From DAISKN01 sp963716925 (GTDB lineage: Bacteria; Acidobacteriota; Vicinamibacteria; Marinacidobacterales; SMYC01): 64,000 nt of DNA. Each line of letters starts with the position of its first letter. Position 1 is the first letter of the stretch. Below, piece after piece: positions 50,156 through 58,878 of this stretch. The notes beneath the pieces are model-generated. The model saw only the letters and a program-made list of their open reading frames with translations, did not search any database and was not told where the DNA came from. Location: positions 62,001 to 126,000 of the forward strand of contig CAVQUX010000006.1 in assembly GCA_963716925.1 (NCBI GenBank), given 5' to 3'. Position numbers and translations under genes: made by a program.

Positions 50156-50429
50156 CGCGGTCAAAAGACCTCGAACTGCTGCGATTCCCCTACAGGTGCG
50201 GCCGATGCGGCTTTCATCGCCATGAATCCATACAAGTACCGTGCCGCAAATCGGGTCACGCGGAAACTCCTCTCCCCAGGGAAAAAGTCCCGAGATTCGC
50301 GGGGGTATTGCGGCCCGAGGTATCGTTTTGAAACTCGATCGGGCCGCGAACCGGGTGGGAAGCCCCACGGAGTCCGACGGTCCCAGGATGGCACGCCGAT
50401 TGCTCCTGAGATTACGTTCCAGGACTCCC

Positions 50430-51413
50430 ATGGCGTCACACACTCCTCATTTCGACAACGAGGCGGCTCTTCTGCTGCTGGCGACCGACCAGAAGGTCCA
50501 CGCGTACGACCTCGCTCAGTTCTCCCGGGTCGGGATCGGCCGCCACGAGTCGAACGAGATACAGCTCCTGTCCCGCGCCGTCTCGAATTTCCACGCGGAG
50601 ATCCTCAAGGAGGGCGACGCCCTCGTGATTCGAGATCTCGGGAGCACCAACGGCACGCGGGTAAACGGCGAGCGCGTCGACCGGAGCCCCGTGGCGCCCG
50701 GGGACTCGATTCGCATCGGAAATCACGTGCTGTCGCTCGAGCTCCGGCCTCCGGCCGAGGCCGCGGCCGATCGCTCTTCGAGCGCCGGCCCCGACGACTT
50801 CGGTCCGGGCGCGCGCGGACGAATCCTGCCCCCGAAAGCGCGCCCCGCCGACAGCGGAGCGGCCGGCCTGCCGCTCGCCGAGCTCCTCCGCCGCATTTCC
50901 ATGCGGCCCGAGCCGCTGCGAGCGCGCCTTTCGCGCGGCGACCGGAAGGCGGTGATCTTCTTCGACCGGGAGCGGCTGTTCCACGTCGAGTACGAGGGGG
51001 TCGTGGGAGAAAAAGCCCTCTACCGCCTCTTCAGCTGGCACGAGGGGAGCTACGAGATCGAACGACTCGCCGACCCGATGTCGCAGCCCGTGACCATCTG
51101 CCTTCCTCTCGACGCACTGATGATCGAGGGTATGGACCAGGCGCAGGAGCTGGGGAAGCTCGTCGCCTCGCTTCCGCCGCTCGCGATTCCCCTCCGCCTC
51201 AAGGAGGATTGCCCCCTGCCGCTCACCGCCCACTCCCCCGCCGAGATCGAGATCTTCCAGGCGATCATCCGCTACGAAACGATCGAGAAGGTGCTCGAGA
51301 GATCGCCATGGACCGACGTGCGCATCGCGCGACTGATCGGCTCCCTGCTGAGCAAGGGAGTTTTCGAAGCGCGCTCGCCCGGGGTGTTGGACGAGACCCA
51401 CAACCTGGCGTGA
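50430..51413 (+). CDS. FHA-domain protein with C-terminal DUF4388
   Basis: The 327-aa protein has an N-terminal FHA phosphothreonine-binding domain (about 25-95) with the conserved residues GRHESNEI, SRAVSNFHAEI and STNGTRVNG. A C-terminal DUF4388 (PATAN-like) domain follows (about 155-230, LAELLRRI, KAVIFFDRERLFHVEYEG, ALYRLFSWHEGSYEIE). FHA domains read phosphorylation by Hanks kinases such as the one encoded in this window; direct pairing is inference. DUF4388 is frequent in Myxococcota and Acidobacteriota signalling proteins. An alternative start is at 50388. Confidence 0.85.
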   Translation: MASHTPHFDNEAALLLLATDQKVHAYDLAQFSRVGIGRHESNEIQLLSRAVSNFHAEILKEGDALVIRDLGSTNGTRVNGERVDRSPVAPGDSIRIGNHVLSLELRPPAEAAADRSSSAGPDDFGPGARGRILPPKARPADSGAAGLPLAELLRRISMRPEPLRARLSRGDRKAVIFFDRERLFHVEYEGVVGEKALYRLFSWHEGSYEIERLADPMSQPVTICLPLDALMIEGMDQAQELGKLVASLPPLAIPLRLKEDCPLPLTAHSPAEIEIFQAIIRYETIEKVLERSPWTDVRIARLIGSLLSKGVFEARSPGVLDETHNLA

Positions 51414-51438
51414 TGTCCCCGGCCCGGGATTCCGTCCC

Positions 51439-53058
51439 CTATCTCCCCGATCCTCCACTCCTCCTTGTTACATCGGGATCTTTTCGCAGGTAGAAGAACC
51501 GCACTGCGTGATCGTTGAAGTGGACGTAGCCGTCCACGCGATCGCGCATCGCCAGGTTGAAGTTGGGCTGGACGATCCAGGCCGAGGGCACGTCTTCGAT
51601 GATCCGCCTCTCCGCCTCCTCGAGGAGGCGCTCCCGCTCCGGGCCCTCGGCGGAGCGGGCCGAGGAGACGATGCGGTCGACTTCGGGACTCGAGTAGGAG
51701 ACGTGGTTGAGGAACCCTTCGCTTGTATAGCCGATCAGAAGCGCGTAGGCCGGGTCGTAGACCCACCAGAACGCCTCGTCGAGAAAAAGAGGTAGCCGCC
51801 GCCGCGCCCGCGCCTCGGCGAAGACCGCCGGGGTGAGCTTCCGGATGCGCGCCCGGATGCCCACGCGGGCGAGCGCCGCGCGCACGAAGACGGCGAGGGT
51901 TTCGTCGTCGGGGCTCCCGCTGTCCATCGTCAGCTCGACGTCGAGGCCTCCTTCGAAGCCCGCGTCGACGAGAAGCGCCCTCGACTTGTCCGGATCGTGC
52001 TCGTAGGGAGGATCGCCCGTGACCCTTCCGGGAAACCCCAGAGGCACGGGGCCGGCGGCTCGCCGGGCGCGGCCGAAGTACACGTGCCGCAGCAGGTCGT
52101 CGTACGGAAGCGCATAGGCGACCGCCCGCCTCACCCGGGGATCGTCGAACGGAGGAATCCGGTTGTTCATCCCCAGCTGCACGGTGCTGGTGCTGGGGAT
52201 CGAGAGGACCTTCAACCCCTCCACCTTCGAAAGCGCTTCGATCTCCTCGGCGGACAGCCGTTCCACCACGTCGAGAGCCCCAGAGGAAAGGAGCATCATC
52301 CGGTCGGCGGCCGCGGGTACGACCTTCAGGACCACGCGCTCGATAGGGGCCGGTCCTCGCCAGTACGACTCGTTGCGTACGAGGTCCACCTCGACGCCCG
52401 GCGTCCAGCGCTCGAGACGATAGGGCCCCGCGCCCGCGGTATTCGACGCCATCCACGTCTCGGCCCAGGGAGACCCCGACCCATGCTTCGCGAGAATCTC
52501 CGGGTCGAACGGGGTCGCGTTGGAGAGGACCAGGATCCGCGCGAAGAGAGGATTGCGCTCCTCGGTGCGGACCTCGAGCTCGTAGTCGCCCGTAACCCGA
52601 ATCGATTCGATTCCCGCGACCCGTCCGATCTCCTGGAGCACGAACCTTCCGCCCGAGCCGGGGACGGAAAAGTTGCGCTCGAAGAGCCGGGCTACGGTCT
52701 CGGCCGTGACTTCCCCTCCGCCGGGAAACCGCACCCCCCGACGCACGCGGAGGGTCCAGGTGACGCCGTCGCCTCCGACCGAGAGATCCTCGAGCGCACC
52801 TCCCTCGAGCTGTTCGGGAACGAAGCTACGCTCGGTCCCCTCCTCTTTCCAGGCGTGGGTCATCAGCGGCTCGTAGCAGTTCATGATCACCTCGAGCGAG
52901 CGATCGGCGGAGGCGAAGATCGCGTCGAGCGTCGTGACGTCGTCGGGAACGCCGACGGTCAAGGTCGAAGGGCTCCCTTCCGTGACGGTCCGGCTTCCGG
53001 CGCCGCAGGCGGATGCTGCGACCAGGGCGGCGATCGCGGCCGCGCGGTCCCCTTTCAT
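51439..53058 (-). CDS. Peptide-type ABC transporter substrate-binding lipoprotein
   Basis: The 539-aa protein is a family 5 (DppA/OppA) solute-binding protein. It has a lipobox at the N-terminus (ALVAASACGAG, Cys about 18), TLTVGVPDDVTTLDAIFAS, WTLRVRRGVRFPGGGEV, NTAGAGPYRLERWTPG and DDPRVRRAVAYALPYDDLL. It binds oligopeptides or similar ligands. The start at 53058 overlaps the permease stop as ATGA. It is the last gene of a permease-permease-binding-protein run with no ATPase genes. Confidence 0.93.
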   Translation of the reverse strand: MKGDRAAAIAALVAASACGAGSRTVTEGSPSTLTVGVPDDVTTLDAIFASADRSLEVIMNCYEPLMTHAWKEEGTERSFVPEQLEGGALEDLSVGGDGVTWTLRVRRGVRFPGGGEVTAETVARLFERNFSVPGSGGRFVLQEIGRVAGIESIRVTGDYELEVRTEERNPLFARILVLSNATPFDPEILAKHGSGSPWAETWMASNTAGAGPYRLERWTPGVEVDLVRNESYWRGPAPIERVVLKVVPAAADRMMLLSSGALDVVERLSAEEIEALSKVEGLKVLSIPSTSTVQLGMNNRIPPFDDPRVRRAVAYALPYDDLLRHVYFGRARRAAGPVPLGFPGRVTGDPPYEHDPDKSRALLVDAGFEGGLDVELTMDSGSPDDETLAVFVRAALARVGIRARIRKLTPAVFAEARARRRLPLFLDEAFWWVYDPAYALLIGYTSEGFLNHVSYSSPEVDRIVSSARSAEGPERERLLEEAERRIIEDVPSAWIVQPNFNLAMRDRVDGYVHFNDHAVRFFYLRKDPDVTRRSGGSGR

Positions 53059-53882
53059 GGGGTTTTCGTCCATTCGCGGAGGAGCGAGGAGAGCCGTTGG
53101 AACCCGTAAACCGCGCAGACGATCGCCATCCCGGGAAAGAACGAGACCCACCACTGGCCGGTGACCAGGTAGTGGCTCCCCTGCTGCACCATGAGGCCCC
53201 ACTCCGGCTCCGGGATCTCGACGCCGAGACCGAGGAAGCTCAGCCCGGAGACGATCTGGAGCGACCAGGCGCAGTTGACCGAGAACTGGGCGAGCGCGGG
53301 ACCCGCGGTGTTCGGAAGCAGGTGCCGCACCAGAATTCCCGGGCCGTGCTGTCCGGCCGAGCGAGCCGCTTCCACGAACTCCGCCGACCGCAGGGGAAGG
53401 ACCACGCTTCTCGCAATCTTCACGTAAACCGGAACGTTGATCACGGCGAGCAGGAGGATCATGTTCAGGAGACGATCGCCTGCCGCCGTCAGGACGGCCA
53501 TCGCGAAGAGAACCACGGGAAAGGCCTGGAGCACCTCCGTCGAGCGCTGAATGAGATCGTCGAGGCGGCCTCCCAGAAATCCGCTCGCCGCGCCGAGAAA
53601 CGTGCCGGCGACGAGCGCGGGCGCAGCGGAAGCGAAGGCCAGGAGGAGATCCTTCCGGGCGCCGAAGAGGATGCGGGTCGCGATGTCCATGCCGAACCCG
53701 TCGGTTCCGAGAACGTGGCGAAGAGACGGAGGCAGCAGGCGGCGTGAGGCATCGACGCCTTCCGCGTCGTAGGGGGTCAGGACCGGCGCGAGGAGCGCCA
53801 TCCCCAGGAGGCCGATGAGAAGCCAGAAGGAGGGCGACCCCAGGAGAGCCCGAGCCGGTCGCGGCCTCGAGGAGGGATTCAA
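53055..53882 (-). CDS. DppC-type ABC permease
   Basis: The 275-aa protein has an OppC-type N-terminal segment, about six transmembrane helices, HVLGTDGFGMDIATRILFGARKDLL and the inner-membrane EAA-type loop (VEAARSAGQHGPGILVRHLLPN). The start is TTG at 53882, overlapping the DppB-like stop (TTGA). It forms the second half of the membrane channel with the DppB-like protein. Confidence 0.9.
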   Translation of the reverse strand: MNPSSRPRPARALLGSPSFWLLIGLLGMALLAPVLTPYDAEGVDASRRLLPPSLRHVLGTDGFGMDIATRILFGARKDLLLAFASAAPALVAGTFLGAASGFLGGRLDDLIQRSTEVLQAFPVVLFAMAVLTAAGDRLLNMILLLAVINVPVYVKIARSVVLPLRSAEFVEAARSAGQHGPGILVRHLLPNTAGPALAQFSVNCAWSLQIVSGLSFLGLGVEIPEPEWGLMVQQGSHYLVTGQWWVSFFPGMAIVCAVYGFQRLSSLLREWTKTP

Positions 53883-54883
53883 TCCCTGGTCCTCGGATCG
53901 AGGATCAACTGCAGGGTGTCGAGCGCGAAATACACGGTCACGTAGAGAAGCGCGCTCCAGAGGACCACTCCCTGGATCGCCGCGTAGTCGCCGGCATTCA
54001 TGGCCGACAGAGCGTACTGACCCATTCCCGGCCACGAGAACACCGTCTCGACGAGAACCGTTCCCCCGAGAAGGTATCCGAAGGAGATGCCGACCATGCT
54101 CGCGATGGGACCGAGCGCGAGCCGCAGCGCGCGGCGGTGCAGGATCGCAAGCGACCGGAGACCGAGCGCCCGCCCGGCAACCACCGTCGGGGAGCGCAAG
54201 GTCTCTCGCATCGTGGCTCGGACCAGGCTCAGGATCGGCGCCTGAACGGCGAAAGCCAGAGTGACGGTCGGGAGCACGAGCGTGCGCGAGGCGAGCCAGA
54301 AGAGGTCGATCCGTCCCGCGAGCAGCGTATCGGCGAGAAGGAGCCCCGTCGCCACGGGGGGGCCTTCCGACAAGGGAAGCCGCCCCATCGGAGGCGGCAC
54401 CCATTCGAGCCGATAGAAGAAGAGGTAGATCAACATCAGCCCGAGCCAGAACTGCGGCACCGCCGCGCCCGCGGTCGCGACCGCGGAGGCGAGATGGTCG
54501 ACGGCCGAGCCGGGTCGTCTGGCGGCCGCGATGCCCAGTGGGAGGGCGACGAGAAGAGAAGCCGCGAGCGCCAGCAGCGAGAGCTCGAAGGTGGCGGGAA
54601 ATCTCTGCGCGATGTCCTCGAGAACCGGATTCGACGTCGTCCAGGCCCGTCCCCAATCGCCGCGAGCGAGGTCCCGCAGGTAGATGACGTACTGGATCAC
54701 GATCGGCCGGTCGAGTCCGTAGCGTCTTTCGAGCTCCGCGACCGTTCGTTCGTCGGCGTGGCTCCCCGCCATCAGGTAGACGGGGTTGCCGGGGAGAAGC
54801 CGAGCGGTGACGAAGGCGAGGAGCGTGACCCCCCAGGCCACGAGGAGCGCCTGCGCCGCCCTCCGCAAAACATGCCCGAGCAA
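53879..54883 (-). CDS. DppB-type ABC permease
   Basis: The 334-aa protein has the DppB N-terminus (VLRRAAQALLVAWGVTLLAFVTARLLPGNP-type sequence), six helices and the conserved loop TVVAGRALGLRSLAILHRRALR. The start is probably TTG at 54883, since no ATG is in frame at the right place. It is the first gene of the importer operon and diverges from the hydantoinase subunit A gene with about 85 bases between them. Confidence 0.9.
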   Translation of the reverse strand: MLGHVLRRAAQALLVAWGVTLLAFVTARLLPGNPVYLMAGSHADERTVAELERRYGLDRPIVIQYVIYLRDLARGDWGRAWTTSNPVLEDIAQRFPATFELSLLALAASLLVALPLGIAAARRPGSAVDHLASAVATAGAAVPQFWLGLMLIYLFFYRLEWVPPPMGRLPLSEGPPVATGLLLADTLLAGRIDLFWLASRTLVLPTVTLAFAVQAPILSLVRATMRETLRSPTVVAGRALGLRSLAILHRRALRLALGPIASMVGISFGYLLGGTVLVETVFSWPGMGQYALSAMNAGDYAAIQGVVLWSALLYVTVYFALDTLQLILDPRTRD

Positions 54884-54967
54884 ACTGTGATCCCGCAGTT
54901 ACTTTTCTCCTCCGGCCTCCGCTATCATCTGACCGTCGGGGGTAAACATTATTATGGAAGGGCGAGC

Positions 54968-57019
54968 ATGAGCGAAACAGACTCGAAGTGTCGAGTCGCC
55001 ATCGACATCGGGGGGACTTTCACCGATCTGGTACTTTATCGCGAGGGGGAGGGTCTGGAGCTCACCAAGGTCCCTTCGACCCCTCCCGATTACTCCCGGG
55101 GCGTCATCGACGCTCTCTCCCGACAGCTCGAGGATCTCGAGGAGATGAGCCTCCTGGTCCACGGCACCACGGCGCAGCTCAACGCCTTTCTCGAGCGTAA
55201 AGGGGTCCGGACGGCGCTCCTCACCACCCGCGGGTTCGGCGACGTTTACGCCATCGGACGCGGGAGCCGCGACCGCATGTACGACCTCCACTACCGGAAC
55301 CCCGAGCCTCTCGTCCCCCGCCGCCTGGTCTACGAGGTGGACGAGCGCATGAGCGCTTCGGGCGCGGTCCTCGCGCCACTCGATCGCGGTCAGCTTTCGC
55401 GGATCCTCTCGAGCCTGCGCGAGCAACGAGTCGAGTCGCTCGCCATCTGCTTCCTTCACAGCTACGTCAACCCCCTTCACGAACGCGAGGCGGCAGAGTT
55501 CCTGGAGAAGGAAGCGCCCGATTTGTTCGTGTCCCCCTCGCACCGGGTGTGCCGGGAATGGAGGGAGTACGAGAGAACCAGCACCGCGGTCATGAACGCC
55601 TATGTCTCCCCCATCCTCCACCGGTATCTGCAGAGCCTGCGAGGAGAGCTTTCGGAGCGCCGATACCGGAAGAAGATCTACCTGATGCAGTCGAACGGCG
55701 GGCTCATCGACACCGAGGAAGCCTCTTCCCGGGGGGTGTTGACGCTGATGTCCGGACCGGTCGGAGGCAGCGTCGGAAGCCTCGCCCTCTCCAGCCAGAT
55801 CGGCGAGCCCAACCTCATCTGCACCGACATGGGGGGCACGAGCTTCGACGTGAGCCTCGTCGTCGACGGAACGACGGCGGGCACTTCCGAGCGCAAGCTC
55901 GGGGGACTGCCGATTCTCGCCCCGATGGTCGACATCCACACCATCGGCGCCGGCGGCGGAAGCGTCGCCTGGAACGATTCGGGCTCGCTCCGCGTGGGAC
56001 CGAGGAGCGCCGGCGCCGTGCCCGGCCCCGCCTGCTACGGGCGCGGGGGGACGGAGCCGACGGTCACCGATGCCAACCTGGTTCTGGGCCGGGTCGACCC
56101 CGATGGATTTCTCGGAGGCGCGATGCGGCTTTCGCGGGAGCGCGCCGAGGCCGCCATCGACGGGCTGGCCACGAGCTTCGGCCTTTCCCGCAACTCGATG
56201 GCGGAGGGGATCGTCGACGTGGTGAACTCCCAGATGGCCAACGCCATCCGCTCGGTCACGGTTTCCAAGGGAATCGATCCGCGGGGATTCGCGCTGGTGG
56301 CGTTCGGGGGCGCCGGACCGATGCACGCGGCGTTCATCGCCGTCGAGCTCGGGATCGACCACGTGATCGTTCCCCGCGCCGCGGGCGCGTTCTCCGCCTG
56401 GGGGATGTTGACCACCGACCTCCGCCACGATCTCTCCCAGACGTTCATCGTCAGGCTCGAAAGACTCCGCGCGGACGATCTCGATCGCGCGTTCTCTCAG
56501 CTCGAAGAAAACCTGAGGGAGCTCCTCACCTCCGAGGGGGTCGCCCCCTCCGACATGAAGTTCAAGAGGTCGCTCGACATGCGGTACCGAGGCCAGGAGT
56601 ACTTCATCAACGTGCCGCTCGCCTTTGGTCTGACCTCGACGGAGGAGCTCAAGCCGCTCTTCGACGAGCAGTACGAGAGAACCTACGGGCACAAGAACCT
56701 GGCGGAGGACGTCGAGACGGTGAACCTCCGCGTCGAGGGCAGGGGTGTCCTGGGAAAGGAGGAGATCCTGAGCCGGGCGCCGCTTCTCGCCTCCGAGGAC
56801 GAGGGCTCGCGGAAGCCTCTTCATCGGCGCACCGTCTTCGACGGCGAGCCGCGCGATACCCTCTTCATCCCGAGAAGCCGCATCCCGGAGGCAGACGTGA
56901 TCGAGGGACCGGCGATCGTGGAGGAGACCTCCGCGACCACCGTGATTCCTCCGGGTTTCCAGGTCTCTCTGGATCGGTTCGGCAATCTCCGCATCGAGCG
57001 CAAAGGGGCAATCCGATGA
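54968..57019 (+). CDS. hyuA: Hydantoinase/oxoprolinase subunit A
   Basis: This is the ATP-dependent subunit of N-methylhydantoinase, 5-oxoprolinase or acetone carboxylase-like enzymes, which open amide rings or carboxylate. The 683-aa protein starts with the nucleotide motif AIDIGGTFTDLVLY and has ICTDMGGTSFDVSLV, DIHTIGAGGGSVAW and ALVAFGGAGPMHAAFI, which are family hallmarks. GGAAGGGCG lies before the ATG at 54968. It overlaps hyuB as ATGA. The adjacent importer suggests a ring-amide or peptide substrate taken up from outside. Confidence 0.94.
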   Translation: MSETDSKCRVAIDIGGTFTDLVLYREGEGLELTKVPSTPPDYSRGVIDALSRQLEDLEEMSLLVHGTTAQLNAFLERKGVRTALLTTRGFGDVYAIGRGSRDRMYDLHYRNPEPLVPRRLVYEVDERMSASGAVLAPLDRGQLSRILSSLREQRVESLAICFLHSYVNPLHEREAAEFLEKEAPDLFVSPSHRVCREWREYERTSTAVMNAYVSPILHRYLQSLRGELSERRYRKKIYLMQSNGGLIDTEEASSRGVLTLMSGPVGGSVGSLALSSQIGEPNLICTDMGGTSFDVSLVVDGTTAGTSERKLGGLPILAPMVDIHTIGAGGGSVAWNDSGSLRVGPRSAGAVPGPACYGRGGTEPTVTDANLVLGRVDPDGFLGGAMRLSRERAEAAIDGLATSFGLSRNSMAEGIVDVVNSQMANAIRSVTVSKGIDPRGFALVAFGGAGPMHAAFIAVELGIDHVIVPRAAGAFSAWGMLTTDLRHDLSQTFIVRLERLRADDLDRAFSQLEENLRELLTSEGVAPSDMKFKRSLDMRYRGQEYFINVPLAFGLTSTEELKPLFDEQYERTYGHKNLAEDVETVNLRVEGRGVLGKEEILSRAPLLASEDEGSRKPLHRRTVFDGEPRDTLFIPRSRIPEADVIEGPAIVEETSATTVIPPGFQVSLDRFGNLRIERKGAIR

Positions 57020-58746
57020 GCGCGGGAATCGACGCCATCTCGACCGAAGTGATTCGCAACGCCTTCAACGCCATCGCCGAAGACATGAGCGCCGTTCTCG
57101 GGCGAAGCGCGTTCTCGCCCGTGATCTACGAGAGCCACGACTACGGAGTGGCGCTGTTCAACGAGCGGGTGGAAACCCTCGGGCAGGCGCCCGGCCATCC
57201 GTTCTTCATCGGGGGGCTGGATTCGGGAGTGAAGGCGGTGATCGAGAAGTACGGGCTCGACCGCCTGCAGGAAGGCGACGTCTTCACCGTCAACGACAGT
57301 TACATCACCGGCGGCCACCTCAACGACGTCGACGTGGTGAGCGTTCTCACCTACCGGGGAGACGTCGTGGGATTCGCCGCGATCCGGGCCCACTGGCTCG
57401 ACGTGGGAATGGCGGAGCCGGGCTTTCCCGTGAACACGACGGAGATCTTCCAGGAGGGCGTGCGCTGGGGCGCGACCAAGATCCTCTCGGAGGGAGAATG
57501 GGTCCAGGACGTGCTCGACCTCCTGCTCCTCAACAGCCGCGCTCCCAAGACGCTGATGGGAGACCTCAGCGCCCAGGTGGCGGCGGCCCGCATGGGAGAG
57601 CGGCGCTACCGCGAGCTCATCCGCCGCTTCGGGCTCGACGTCGTCCGGGGATGCACGCGGAAGATCTTCGAGGCCACGGAGAAGAAGTATCGGGACTTCA
57701 TCGCTTCGATTCCCGACGGGGTCTACGAGGCGGAAGGCTATGCCGACAACGATTTCGTGACCCGCGATCCCATTCGGGTGAAGGTCACCGTCACCGTCGC
57801 CTCCGATCGGATGACCATCGACACCACCGGCTCGGCGAAGCAGTGCCGCGGAAACGTGAACTGTGGATTTCCCAATACCGTATCCGCCGCCCGGCTCGCT
57901 CTCGCTTTCCTGTTCCCGAGCCCTCGACCCGAGGTGAATCACGGGAGCTTCCTCCCGCTGACGGTGGTGGCGGAGCCGGGCTCGGTCTTCGCGGCTCTCG
58001 AGCCCGCGGCCTGCATGCATCCGCACCCGGGAATGCTGATGCTGGATCTGGTCATCAAGGCTCTCGCGCCGGTACTCCCGCGGAACGTGGCCGCGGGGCT
58101 CCCGGGGGACTCCTGGAACGTGTTCGTCATGGGAAAGCGCCCGGGGAGCGGCGATCTCTTCGTGAGCGGCGAGGCTCTCGACGGAGGCTGGGGCGCCTGC
58201 GCCGATAGCGACGGCGAGAGCGCCCTCATCCATTCGGCCGCCGGAGATTTTCGCAACGTACCTGTCGAGACTCTCGAGGGGCGTTTCCCGCTCCGGGTCA
58301 AGAGCTTCCGCCTCGGGCGGGACAGCGGGGGGCGGGGCAGGCACCGGGGGGGCCTGAACGTCGTCAAGGAGTACGAGGTCGAGTCCGACTGCAGGCTCAC
58401 GCTTCACTTCGATCGCGCCCTCACTCCCCAGTGGGGTCTCTTCGGAGGCGGCGATGGAGCCCGGCCCCGGGTCACGGTGTTTCCGTCGGACGGAAGGGAG
58501 CCCCTCCAGATTCTGAAAGTGGAGCAGCTCCCGCTCGGCAAGGGGTCGCGCTTCGTCTGCGAGACCGGCGGAGGGGGCGGCTACGGAGATCCGCTCGAGC
58601 GCGATCCCGAGCACGTCCGGCTCGATTTCGTGGACGGTTACGTGAGCCGCGAAGCAGCGCTCGAGGACTACGGCGTAGCCATCGACGAGCGCGGCGAGAT
58701 CGACTTCGAGAAGACCGCGCTGCGGCGCTCGCGAATCCCCGGCTGA
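57016..58746 (+). CDS. hyuB: Hydantoinase/oxoprolinase subunit B
   Basis: The 576-aa partner subunit carries family motifs AFSPVIYESHDYGVALF, FTVNDSYITGGHLNDVDVV, NVNCGFPNTVSAARLA and the C-terminal GGGGGYGDPLERDPE. It pairs with hyuA in a heteromeric amidohydrolase. ATGA overlap with hyuA implies coupled translation. It is followed 3 bases later by a small membrane-protein frame. Confidence 0.94.
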   Translation: MSAGIDAISTEVIRNAFNAIAEDMSAVLGRSAFSPVIYESHDYGVALFNERVETLGQAPGHPFFIGGLDSGVKAVIEKYGLDRLQEGDVFTVNDSYITGGHLNDVDVVSVLTYRGDVVGFAAIRAHWLDVGMAEPGFPVNTTEIFQEGVRWGATKILSEGEWVQDVLDLLLLNSRAPKTLMGDLSAQVAAARMGERRYRELIRRFGLDVVRGCTRKIFEATEKKYRDFIASIPDGVYEAEGYADNDFVTRDPIRVKVTVTVASDRMTIDTTGSAKQCRGNVNCGFPNTVSAARLALAFLFPSPRPEVNHGSFLPLTVVAEPGSVFAALEPAACMHPHPGMLMLDLVIKALAPVLPRNVAAGLPGDSWNVFVMGKRPGSGDLFVSGEALDGGWGACADSDGESALIHSAAGDFRNVPVETLEGRFPLRVKSFRLGRDSGGRGRHRGGLNVVKEYEVESDCRLTLHFDRALTPQWGLFGGGDGARPRVTVFPSDGREPLQILKVEQLPLGKGSRFVCETGGGGGYGDPLERDPEHVRLDFVDGYVSREAALEDYGVAIDERGEIDFEKTALRRSRIPG

Positions 58747-58752
58747 GCCGTG

Positions 58753-58878
58753 ATGTGGGGCCTTCCGTGGTCGAGCTTCCTCCTGCTGTTCGTGCTCCCG
58801 GCGCTGGTGCTCGCGCCGATGTTCTACGTCTCCCGCCGCATCAGGAAGCTCCCACCACCTCCGACCACAACTTCGTGA
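58753..58878 (+). CDS. Possible 41-aa single-span membrane protein
   Basis: A short frame begins with GTG at 58750 or ATG at 58753, only 3-6 bases after the hyuB stop. It encodes MWGLPWSSFLLLFVLPALVL followed by APMFYVSRR and a Pro/Thr tail. One clear transmembrane helix with a positively charged inner flank is predicted. It overlaps the 3' end of the convergent DUF885 gene. Spacing and the hydrophobic pattern support a real small protein co-translated with hyuAB; no homologue is known to me. Confidence 0.5.
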   Translation: MWGLPWSSFLLLFVLPALVLAPMFYVSRRIRKLPPPPTTTS

